64,000 nucleotides of DNA from AV80 sp035536995. Its GTDB lineage: Bacteria; Verrucomicrobiota; Verrucomicrobiia; Chthoniobacterales; UBA10450. Location: assembly GCA_035536995.1 (NCBI GenBank), contig DATLNB010000043.1, forward strand, positions 35,047 to 99,046. Reading direction: 5' to 3'. Position 1 is the stretch's first letter. Each line of letters begins with the position of its first letter. The position numbers were made by a program, and so were the translations under genes. The notes beneath the pieces are model-generated. The model searched no databases, was not told the origin of the DNA, and saw only the letters and a list, made by a program, of their open reading frames with translations. This document shows positions 27,453 through 35,003 of this stretch, one piece after another.

Positions 27453-28972
27453 CGCCGCAACCGCCCATGAATCCCGCTGAAGTGCCGTTGAAGGTTCCCG
27501 ACAGCGCCGCCGTGCCCTCGCCCGATAGCCAGGTCACGACGCACGACGTCGAGCAGGTCGAACGGGCGTTGATCGATGCTTCGACCCGTTTGCCGGTCCT
27601 TTTCTTTTACGCGTCCGGGATCATCTGGCTCTTGCTCGGCACACTCTTGGCGGGGTTCACTTCATGGAAGCTCCACGCGCCCGACTTACTGGCTAATTGC
27701 GAATGGCTCACCTGGGGCCGGGTTCGCCCCGCCCACATGAACGTCATGGTCTATGGCTGGGCTTCCATGGCCGGAATCGGCACCGCGATCTGGCTGATGG
27801 CGCGTCTTTGCCGAACCACTCTGCGTCATCCGCTTCTCCTTATTGCCGGCGGCGCGTTCTGGAACCTCGGCGTCCTTGTCGGCGTCGGCGGAATTTTGGC
27901 GGGCGACAGTACCGGCTACGAATGGCTCGAGTTTCCGCCCTACGCTTCGATCCTCCTTTTTGTCGCGTATTCCCTCGTCGTTTCTTGGGCCTTGCTGATG
28001 TTCCGTTTTCGGCGCGGCGATCACATTTACATCACGCAATGGTACCTGCTCGGAGCGTTCCTCTGGTTCCCATGGGTTTATGGCGCGACCCAGATCATGC
28101 TCTTCGCCGCACCGGTTCAGGGCGTCATGCAGGTGGCGGTCACCTGGTGGTTTGCCAACAATCTGCTCTTCCTCTGGTTCGGCGCGATCGGGCTCGGCAC
28201 CGCCTATTACATGATCCCGAAAGTGATCGGGCGGCCGGTTTACAGCTATCACCTCGCGGCCATCGGTTTCTGGACTTACGCCCTCTTTGCCAGCTGGACC
28301 GGAATGCAACGCCTCGTCGACGGCCCGTTCCCGGCCTGGATGATTACGGCCAGCATCGCCGCGACGATTCTGACCATCATTCCGGTAGCAACGGTCGGCT
28401 TGAATCACCACATGACGATGCGCGGGTATTTTGGCCTGATGCGTTACAGCCCGACCCTGCGCTTCACCGTCTTCGGCGCGGCCGCTTACACGGCCTTCAG
28501 TTTACTCGGCGTTTTCCTTTCCCTGCGTTCCGTCGCCGGTTACGTCCACTTCAGTGAAGCGAGCATCGCCTATTCGCACCTCGGCCTTTACGCCTTTTTC
28601 ACGATGATCATTTTCGGCTCGATGTATTACATCGTGCCACGGCTGGTCGGGCGAGAATGGCGTTATGCCTCGCTCATCAAGCTCCACTTCTGGTCGTCGG
28701 CTTACGGGGTGGGCTTGATGGTCCTGACGCTCTTCTTCGGCGGCATCGCCCAGGGCAACAGCATGAACGATCCATCTCTGGCTTTCACGGAAACAACCGA
28801 CTCGGTTCTGCCTTACCTCCGCGGCCGCAGTCTTTCCGGGATGCTCCTGACGGTCGCGCACTTCATTTTCGCGTTTCACTTTGGCCTTATGCTTTTCGGG
28901 CTTGGGCGGACGGCGAGCATGCCCACATTTTTGAACCCGCAGGAAGACGAAGCGGTGAAGGAGCACATATGA
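27449..28972 (+). CDS. CcoN-like heme-copper oxidase subunit I lacking the active site
   Basis: A 507-residue, twelve-helix protein clearly homologous to cbb3 oxidase subunit CcoN (RPAHMNVM, IPKVIGRPVYSY, VGREW, GGIAQG). The low-spin heme b ligands are kept (His96 and His377). From alignment against a remembered CcoN sequence, the CuB ligands are Asn237, Gln287 and Arg288 instead of His, the cross-linked Tyr is Ala281, and the heme b3 His is Tyr375. It should not reduce oxygen. It may be a heme b electron-transfer or quinol-interacting subunit tied to ACIII. ATGA overlaps link it to both neighbours. Confidence 0.9.
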   Translation: MTPQPPMNPAEVPLKVPDSAAVPSPDSQVTTHDVEQVERALIDASTRLPVLFFYASGIIWLLLGTLLAGFTSWKLHAPDLLANCEWLTWGRVRPAHMNVMVYGWASMAGIGTAIWLMARLCRTTLRHPLLLIAGGAFWNLGVLVGVGGILAGDSTGYEWLEFPPYASILLFVAYSLVVSWALLMFRFRRGDHIYITQWYLLGAFLWFPWVYGATQIMLFAAPVQGVMQVAVTWWFANNLLFLWFGAIGLGTAYYMIPKVIGRPVYSYHLAAIGFWTYALFASWTGMQRLVDGPFPAWMITASIAATILTIIPVATVGLNHHMTMRGYFGLMRYSPTLRFTVFGAAAYTAFSLLGVFLSLRSVAGYVHFSEASIAYSHLGLYAFFTMIIFGSMYYIVPRLVGREWRYASLIKLHFWSSAYGVGLMVLTLFFGGIAQGNSMNDPSLAFTETTDSVLPYLRGRSLSGMLLTVAHFIFAFHFGLMLFGLGRTASMPTFLNPQEDEAVKEHI

Positions 28973-29979
28973 AAGGTGTAGCCCCGCTTTTCCTCGGCAT
29001 CTTCGGAACGTTCGCCTTTTCCTGGACCGGGCTGACGTTGATTCCGAATTTTCAGATCGGCCATCTCGAGCCTCAGGCGGACGAGGAGCAGACCGATATC
29101 TATCCCGTGCCGAAGTCAGGTATGGCGGAGCGCGGCCGGAAAGTTTACGCGGCGAACGGCTGCGTCTATTGCCACAGCCAGCAGGTCCGCGCCGATTACG
29201 CGGCTTCGGACATCGAGCGCAAGTGGGGCACCCGCCGGAGCGCGCCCCGCGATTACATTTTCGATCGGCCCGCGTTGCTTGGAAAAATGAGGGTCGGCCC
29301 TGATCTTTCCAACATCGGAAAGCGTGCGCCGTCGGAAGATCAGAACGCGCCGGCGCCTGCAACAACGGCACCAGCGCCGGCGACGTCTCCAGGCGCGGCG
29401 CCTGCAACCTCACCCGGTGCAGCCCCGGCAACTTCACCGGGCCCAGCCCCCGCTACGTCCCCCGGCGCATCACCGGCTGCCAATCCTCCGGCAGCGCCCA
29501 AGGCGGCCACTTCGCCCGCTCCAGCTCCAAGCGCGATTGCGGCGAATTCCCCAGCGCCGGCCCCGACCAACGCCACTGATGCCTCGGTGCCGCCGCCTTC
29601 TACCAATCCCGCCGCCAACGCCGCAAGCTCGGCCGACACGGCGGTTGGCCCGGGCGGGATGCCACCGCAATACTCAGCCGCGTGGCATCACCTTCATCTT
29701 TACAATCCCCGCAGCGTCCTCGCCGGGTCCACTTCCAATATGCCCTCCTTCCAGTTCCTTTACGAAAAACGGCGAACCGGCGGCGAGCCTGCCGCCGACG
29801 CACTGAAGCTCAGCGGCGCTGATGCACCGGAAGAAGGCTGGGAAATCGTTCCCACTTACGATGCGAAATGTTTGGTGGCCTACTTGATGTCGCTCGACCA
29901 GTCCCACGAATTGAAGGAAGCGAAATTGACCGGTGCTCCGCCTTCGCCTCCGGCTCCAGCCAAGGAGGAAAAGAAATGA
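28969..29979 (+). CDS. CcoO-like monoheme cytochrome c with Ala/Pro-rich insertion
   Basis: A 336-residue subunit II of cbb3 type. It has an N-terminal anchor (about 5-26), heme motif CVYCHSQQVR near residue 68, and a likely Met ligand in STSNMPSF near 263. Between KMRVGPDLSNIGKR and WHHLHLYNPRSV, about 115 residues of Ala/Pro/Ser/Thr-rich repeats (PATSPGA units) are inserted where ordinary CcoO has a short loop. The start at 28969 overlaps the CcoN-like stop by ATGA. It probably carries electrons to or from the partner heme b protein. Confidence 0.88.
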   Translation: MKGVAPLFLGIFGTFAFSWTGLTLIPNFQIGHLEPQADEEQTDIYPVPKSGMAERGRKVYAANGCVYCHSQQVRADYAASDIERKWGTRRSAPRDYIFDRPALLGKMRVGPDLSNIGKRAPSEDQNAPAPATTAPAPATSPGAAPATSPGAAPATSPGPAPATSPGASPAANPPAAPKAATSPAPAPSAIAANSPAPAPTNATDASVPPPSTNPAANAASSADTAVGPGGMPPQYSAAWHHLHLYNPRSVLAGSTSNMPSFQFLYEKRRTGGEPAADALKLSGADAPEEGWEIVPTYDAKCLVAYLMSLDQSHELKEAKLTGAPPSPPAPAKEEKK

Positions 29980-30719
29980 AGGAGAACGCTCCCGAGCGCC
30001 GCGTCCGGCAGGGGATGGACTACGGGGAAACAGATGACGTGCATCAGGTCCATTCTGCGATCCAACGCGAAAAAACCGAACCGCGCGCGGGGCTTGAGCC
30101 GCTCTCCATCTGGCTGATCGCGGTGTATGGCCTCGCCATCTTTTTCGGGGGCGCGTATCTGGGACGCTTTGCCGGCAATTTTACCGCCGATGGGCTCGAT
30201 CCGTATCCGGGACCACAGTCGAAGAAGGGACCGCAAGGGCCGAACGGGTCTCAGACCCAGGAGCTGTCCGCCGCGGATCGCGGCAAGAAAGTTTTCATGG
30301 CAAACTGCGCCACCTGCCACCAGGCGAACGGCATGGGCGTTGCCGGACAGTATCCGCCGTTGGCCGGATCTGAATGGGTGACCGGCAGTACAAAACGGCT
30401 CGGCATGATCGTTCTCAAGGGTCTCCAAGGGCCGCTGACCGTGAAAGGCCAGCAATACGGCACCGCGGTCATGCAACCTTGGGACAAGACCTTGAATGAC
30501 GCCAAGATCGCCGACGTGATCACCTATATCCGCCAGGATTGGGGCAATAAGGCGGGCCCGGTTTCCGCCGCGGCGATTGCCGGATTGCGGAAGGAGGTTG
30601 CGGGTCATCCCGATTCCTACACGGAAGCGGAGCTGAAGGCCGTGCCTGATGACGCGAATCTGCCGAGCGACGAGGCCGAGGGCGCGAAACCAGCCGAAGC
30701 GCCCGCACCGCCCAAATAG
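29976..30719 (+). CDS. Membrane-anchored monoheme cytochrome c
   Basis: A 247-residue protein with a charged N-terminus and one membrane helix (about 43-65). A class I cytochrome c domain follows, with CATCHQANGMG (heme) near residue 111, YPPLAGSEW, and a Met in GTAVMQPW. It occupies the CcoP position but has one heme, not two. It overlaps the CcoO-like gene by ATGA and ends the ACIII-Cco operon; a palindromic repeat follows. It probably passes electrons from ACIII to the terminal oxidase. Confidence 0.88.
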   Translation: MKENAPERRVRQGMDYGETDDVHQVHSAIQREKTEPRAGLEPLSIWLIAVYGLAIFFGGAYLGRFAGNFTADGLDPYPGPQSKKGPQGPNGSQTQELSAADRGKKVFMANCATCHQANGMGVAGQYPPLAGSEWVTGSTKRLGMIVLKGLQGPLTVKGQQYGTAVMQPWDKTLNDAKIADVITYIRQDWGNKAGPVSAAAIAGLRKEVAGHPDSYTEAELKAVPDDANLPSDEAEGAKPAEAPAPPK

Positions 30720-30727
30720 CCCGTCGC

Positions 30728-30746
30728 CGCTTCGCTGAGCGAAGCG
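30728..30746. repeat. Palindrome CGCTTCGCTGAGCGAAGCG after the ACIII operon
   Basis: 19-bp near-perfect palindrome just past the last cytochrome gene, one base different from the core palindrome of the actC/actD element. It could act as a terminator hairpin, though it lacks a T-run. Confidence 0.6.
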
Positions 30747-30851
30747 TGAACAGATCCTGCGAAACTGCAGGGCGGGCCTACGATCGCTCCCACGCTGCCC
30801 ACGACAGAGAGACATCTTATCGGCGCATGACCGCCGATTCATCCTCGCACC

Positions 30852-31883
30852 ATGATAAAGCCCAATGATCTGGAGGATCCAAACACGCGCGAAGTCATCG
30901 TAATCGGCGGCGGCCTCGCCGGATTGTCGGCAGCCATCTATCTCGGCCGGGCTCAGCGAGACACATTGGTTATCGATTCCGGCCATTCGATGGCGAAGTG
31001 GGAACCGATTGTGGAAAACTATCTTGGTTTTCCGCGCGGAGTGAGTGGCGAAGAGCTCCTGAAAAACGGTGCCAGCCAGGCGCGCAAGCACGATGTCGGG
31101 TTTGCCGCGGACGAGATAAAAACAGTCTCGCGCAAAGGCGCGGGATTCATTCTCAAAGGCAAAAAGAAAACCTACCGGACCAAACGGCTTCTCCTGGCCA
31201 CCGGCATCTTTCATCTGCCGCCGGAGATTCCCGGCGTGACCGAGTGCCTCGGCCACAGCATGTTTTTTTGCAAGGACTGCGACGGTTACCGCGTCCGCAG
31301 GAAACGGATCGCGATCATCGGAGCCAATAATGAGGCGGTGGAGTACGCCCTCGGGATGTTGCATTACTCCGCGCGCGTCATCGTGGCGACGAACGGCAAG
31401 CGCGTCGCCTGGGACCGGCAACACGCGAAATGGCTCGAGGAATACGAGATTCCTGTCGCTTCGAAGCGGATCACGGATGTCGATCATCGGCGCAGGAAAA
31501 TCCGCGGCCTGACCTTCGTGAACCGAGATACGCTAAAGATCGATTATTTGTTCACGACCCGCGGGGACATTTTTCACAACCAGCTCGCCAGGAAGCTCGG
31601 GGCGCGGATCGACGAGGACGGGGAAATCGAGATTGATCGTTGCATGCGGACGACCGTGCCGGGTTTGTATGCAGCCGGCTGCGTGACCCCGGCGAATTGC
31701 CAGATGATCATCGCAGCCGGCCAGGGAGCGGCTGCGGCGCAGGCCATCAATCGCGATTTATTTGAAGAAAGCCTGGCCTCGCATTCCCTTCGTCGCTTCC
31801 GCGAAGTGCAGCTCGAGAAAGAAAAGACGGAGCCCGAAGTGAAACCAGCCGGACGTCAGCGGCGGCGAAAACGGAAGATGTAG
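30852..31883 (+). CDS. Thioredoxin reductase-like FAD/NAD(P)-dependent oxidoreductase
   Basis: A 343-residue flavoprotein with an N-terminal FAD motif (VIGGGLAGLSAAIYL), a redox-active CKDC pair in FFCKDCDGY, a second Rossmann segment (IAIIGANNEAVEYAL) and a C-terminal FAD-binding stretch (PGLYAAGCVT). The CxxC is shifted in composition from the usual CATC. A strongly basic tail (RQRRRKRKM) extends past the normal end. It may reduce a thioredoxin-like partner or act as a ferredoxin/NADP reductase type. No thioredoxin gene is adjacent. Confidence 0.85.
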   Translation: MIKPNDLEDPNTREVIVIGGGLAGLSAAIYLGRAQRDTLVIDSGHSMAKWEPIVENYLGFPRGVSGEELLKNGASQARKHDVGFAADEIKTVSRKGAGFILKGKKKTYRTKRLLLATGIFHLPPEIPGVTECLGHSMFFCKDCDGYRVRRKRIAIIGANNEAVEYALGMLHYSARVIVATNGKRVAWDRQHAKWLEEYEIPVASKRITDVDHRRRKIRGLTFVNRDTLKIDYLFTTRGDIFHNQLARKLGARIDEDGEIEIDRCMRTTVPGLYAAGCVTPANCQMIIAAGQGAAAAQAINRDLFEESLASHSLRRFREVQLEKEKTEPEVKPAGRQRRRKRKM

Positions 31884-31923
31884 GGCGTCCTGGGTCAGAC
31901 GCGCTGGCGTTTCACAGAAGCAC

Positions 31924-32409
31924 CTACAGCCTGGCCGCGATGATCTTCCCGATGCTGCGGAAACCCGCCTCGTCGTCGGCGTCGAACCGATCGAGCTCCG
32001 GACTGTCGATATCGAGAATCCCGAGCAGATGAGCATCGTCGGTCATCAAGGGCACCACGATCTCCGACTTTGAATCGGCATCGCACACGATGTGCCCGGC
32101 GAATTGGGTCACATCCGCGACGCGAATCACGCTGTGCTTTTCTGCCGCGGTTCCGACCACGCCCCGGCCAAACGCGATCCGAACGCAGGCTGGTTTACCC
32201 TGGAACGGTCCGAGCACCAGCTCGCCGCCTTTCAACAGATAAAATCCCACCCAGTTCAAGCGCGGCACTGAATGAAAGATCATGGCCGCACAATTCGCCA
32301 TGTTCGCGACCGGATCGGTTTCGTCTTGGATCACCGCGGCGATCTGGCTTGCGAGCTCGCGATAAAGCTCTGGTTTGGGCAGTTCCCTTACGTCAGTCGT
32401 CGCGATCAC
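31924..32409 (-). CDS. Free methionine-(R)-sulfoxide reductase, GAF domain
   Basis: A 161-residue single-GAF enzyme (YebR/fRMsr type) that repairs oxidised free methionine. The Cys residues in KPACVRIAFGRG and GHIVCDADSKSE match two of the three family cysteines; the middle one (in GRGVCG of other members) is Val here. LNWVGFYLL and IVVPL complete the signature. It starts at GTG 32409 and converges with the flavoprotein gene, so oxidative-stress themes cluster here. Confidence 0.88.
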   Translation of the reverse strand: MIATTDVRELPKPELYRELASQIAAVIQDETDPVANMANCAAMIFHSVPRLNWVGFYLLKGGELVLGPFQGKPACVRIAFGRGVVGTAAEKHSVIRVADVTQFAGHIVCDADSKSEIVVPLMTDDAHLLGILDIDSPELDRFDADDEAGFRSIGKIIAARL

Positions 32410-32464
32410 TCAGTAACCTACCACCGGGAAGCGGCGCTGGCGAAGCAGAGCTTCGGGTACAACT

Positions 32465-32495
32465 GCGTTCCCAAGCTCGAGCTTGGGAACGAGGG
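32465..32495. repeat. Palindrome GTTCCCAAGCTCGAGCTTGGGAAC
   Basis: A perfect palindrome in the gap between two minus-strand genes, matching the copy at 7631-7656. Confidence 0.7.
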
Positions 32496-32521
32496 ACGGA
32501 CAGGTTCTCGCCGATGGCCTA

Positions 32522-33172
32522 CTACCCAACCGTTTCGTCCACCACCGCCAGGAACGGGTCGATGTCGAACGGCTTGGTCAGATAATTCCGGGCACCTGCG
32601 GTCAACAGGCGCTCAATCTGGCTCGGCGTCGCATCCGCACTCAGGACGACAACGGGGATCGATGCCGTCGCGGGCTCAGCCTGCAAACGCCGCAATACTT
32701 CCGAACCGTGGATGTCCGGCAGATTGAGATCGAGCAGCACCATCCGCGGACGAAGGTTATGCGCCATCTCCACGCCGGCCTCGCCGGACCGCGCATGCAT
32801 CAGTTTCAGCGCTGGCCGGAACTCGAGAATGCGCTCCACCAGGGTAAAGTTGACCGGATCATCCTCGATATAAAGGACGTCGCAGGCCGCTGCGGGTTCC
32901 TCGGCGATCCGGCTTGTTTGCTGGGCCCCGCTGCCTTCGCCGAGCTCTCTGTTGATAATTCCAAGCAGATCGCGCGCGGCTTTCAGGATCCGCTGAACAT
33001 CTGCGTCCCGGGTTACGGAGCCCGGCCGCAGGGCCAGCAATTCGGCGAACCCGATGATCGCGTTCAACGGCGCACGCAGCTTCTGGTTGAGTGAGGTGCG
33101 AAATCCGCGCTCGTCGGCGGACAGAGGATCCGAGGTTTCAGGGAGGGGGAACATATTATTCATATTGTGCAT
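32522..33172 (-). CDS. Receiver-domain protein with a degenerate histidine-kinase dimerisation segment
   Basis: A 216-residue protein. Residues 22-75 resemble a HisKA dimerisation helix (LNQKLRAPLNAIIGFAELL), but the phosphorylated His of the usual SHELRTPLNAI is Gln30, and no ATPase domain follows. Residues 97-216 form a complete receiver domain: acidic pair in YIEDDP, phosphoacceptor Asp148 in LLDLNLPD, Lys in YLTKPFD. It may dimerise with or titrate true kinases. Start ATG 33172 (33163 also possible). It lies downstream of a pilT-like gene. Confidence 0.85.
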   Translation of the reverse strand: MHNMNNMFPLPETSDPLSADERGFRTSLNQKLRAPLNAIIGFAELLALRPGSVTRDADVQRILKAARDLLGIINRELGEGSGAQQTSRIAEEPAAACDVLYIEDDPVNFTLVERILEFRPALKLMHARSGEAGVEMAHNLRPRMVLLDLNLPDIHGSEVLRRLQAEPATASIPVVVLSADATPSQIERLLTAGARNYLTKPFDIDPFLAVVDETVG

Positions 33173-33199
33173 TTCTAGACAACGATCGGCCCCTTATGT

Positions 33200-34441
33200 T
33201 CATGCCGCCGACCAAACCGGGGTCTCCGCCGCCTCGGCTTCCATGCGGAGGCCGGAGGGCTCGTCGAAGCTCAGGTTGCGAAGTTTTTTCACCATCTCGA
33301 TGTCGCGCCGCATTTTGTTTTTATGGGCGCAGAAAATCAATGCCGTTTCGTCGCTGATCAGGTCGGCCTTAAAGGCGTTGAGAAGGGACTGGTCGAAGCT
33401 GTGCCACCCCATCGTGTCGCCGGCTTCGATGATCTCCTGGAATGTCCGGTTCTCGCTTTCGCCGTAAAGGAGCGTTTCCCGCGTCCGCAGGCTGCTGCCC
33501 ATGATCTCGGAAATAAGGAGCCGCCCGCCGGTCGCTTTGCTGACCAGCCGCTGGCTGACAACGTAACGGACCGTGTCGGCCAGGCGTTGCCGCAGCTGCT
33601 GCTCTTCGTCTTTCGCGAACATGCCGAGAATGCGGTTGATCGTCTGCCCGGCGTTGATCGTGTGCATCGTTGTGAACACGACGTGTCCGGTTTCCGACGC
33701 CGTCATTGCGATCTCCATCGTCTCGCGGTCGCGAATTTCGCCGACCAGGATCACTTTCGGCGCCTGCCGGAGCGCCGCCCGCAAGCCGGTGGCGAAATCG
33801 CGGAAATCCTTCCCGAGCTGACGTTGATTAAAGAGCGCCTGCTTGTGGGGATGGAGGAACTCGATCGGATCTTCGAGAGTCAGGATGTGAATCTTCTGGG
33901 TAGCGTTGAGCTCGTTCAACATTGCTGCCAGCGTGGTGGTCTTGCCGCTCCCGGTGGCGCCGGTCACGAAAATGATCCCGTTCTTCTCCTTGATCATTTC
34001 GCGAAAAATCGGGGGGAGGCCGAGCTGGTCGAGTGTGGGAATCTCAGTCTGCAATTTCCGCATCACGATCGCGGGGCGGCCGTTCTGGGTGAAAATGTTG
34101 ACGCGCAAACGAGCGAGACCAGGGATCTCGTAGCTGCAATCGCAGGACCCGTGGCGCGCAAGATCCGCTTTCAGGCGTTCGTCGCCCTGCATCAGGTGCT
34201 CCGCGACTTGGTCGATGAGGGTGGCGTCCAGGACTCCGGTCGGCGTATCGATCGGGAATTCCTCGAGGACTCCGTGGCTTTCGATGACAGGCGGTTTGCC
34301 TACGGAGAAGAGCAGGTCGGAAACGCCTTCGCCGCTGCTGATCATTGCTGAAAGCAGAGCATCGATAAGTTGTTTATTCACAAAAAGCCGGAGAAGCCCC
34401 CTTCCGTTAGCGAGAAACGTGCCGGTGTCCGCTGCGGCCAC
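33200..34441 (-). CDS. PilT/PilU-type twitching motility ATPase
   Basis: A hexameric ATPase that powers pilus retraction, 413 residues from GTG 34441. A GTG at 34381 (then NKQLIDALLSAM) fits PilT starts as well. It has Walker A GATGSGKTTT (161-170), the Asp box ILTLEDPIEF, Walker B-like VILVGEIRDRETM and the His box GHVVFTTMHTINAGQTI. The C-terminus lacks the AIRN motif of PilT and extends further, so it may be closer to PilU. No other pilus gene is in the window. Confidence 0.92.
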   Translation of the reverse strand: MAAADTGTFLANGRGLLRLFVNKQLIDALLSAMISSGEGVSDLLFSVGKPPVIESHGVLEEFPIDTPTGVLDATLIDQVAEHLMQGDERLKADLARHGSCDCSYEIPGLARLRVNIFTQNGRPAIVMRKLQTEIPTLDQLGLPPIFREMIKEKNGIIFVTGATGSGKTTTLAAMLNELNATQKIHILTLEDPIEFLHPHKQALFNQRQLGKDFRDFATGLRAALRQAPKVILVGEIRDRETMEIAMTASETGHVVFTTMHTINAGQTINRILGMFAKDEEQQLRQRLADTVRYVVSQRLVSKATGGRLLISEIMGSSLRTRETLLYGESENRTFQEIIEAGDTMGWHSFDQSLLNAFKADLISDETALIFCAHKNKMRRDIEMVKKLRNLSFDEPSGLRMEAEAAETPVWSAA

Positions 34442-34577
34442 GCCGCTCAGTCGCCGCGCCTAACGACCGTTATACGACGCGGCGACGAGCGCCGCGGCCG
34501 CAGCGTTTGATCAACGCGGACCCCGGCTTGGTGATTGTTCGGAGAGCCGGTTCCCGCCCGGAAAACGAATCATTTTC

Positions 34578-34826
34578 ATGGAGGAATTGCTGGCTGTCTC
34601 GCGGTCGGGCGCCGGGTCAGTTGTCGGCCTAAAAGTGTTCTTCGGGGTCCTGGAGCTGGTGCTCATTTTCGCGGGGTTCGTCATCTTCAAAAATCGCAGC
34701 AAACTTTTCGCTTACCGCAAGGAAGAAGGGGACACTTATGCGTCCTCCAATTTGCGCATGATCATGGTCGTGCTCGTCTGGATCCATGCGGTGGTTATCA
34801 CCGCGCTGATGATTTACGAAGTGTAG
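34578..34826 (+). CDS. Small two-helix membrane protein upstream of the oxidase operon
   Basis: An 82-residue protein with helices at about 17-38 and 60-80 and a charged middle (KNRSKLFAYRKEEGD). It is unrecognised. It lies 177 bp before ctaD, so it may be a small accessory subunit of the oxidase, but no family signature supports that. Confidence 0.6.
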   Translation: MEELLAVSRSGAGSVVGLKVFFGVLELVLIFAGFVIFKNRSKLFAYRKEEGDTYASSNLRMIMVVLVWIHAVVITALMIYEV

Positions 34827-35003
34827 AAACACAGGGATTCCCGAACGAAATCGCATCCGGCTTCCGCTTCTCGGTTAAAACCCGATCTGGAGACGCGCAA
34901 AATCCGCTGTTTGCCCGATGATTAGCGAGGCAGCGGTATTCTTCGGAAAATGGCGCTTTCCACTTGAATTCTTTGCCCCGATATTCAGTTTCAACTTCCG
35001 CTT

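Noticed and set aside
27449..28972. A functional cbb3 oxidase in the ACIII operon
   Set aside because: The CuB and heme b3 ligands are missing in the CcoN-like subunit, so it should not be counted as a terminal oxidase.
29880..31487. A 535-codon minus-strand open frame
   Set aside because: Runs across two well-supported plus-strand genes and a repeat; no recognisable motif.
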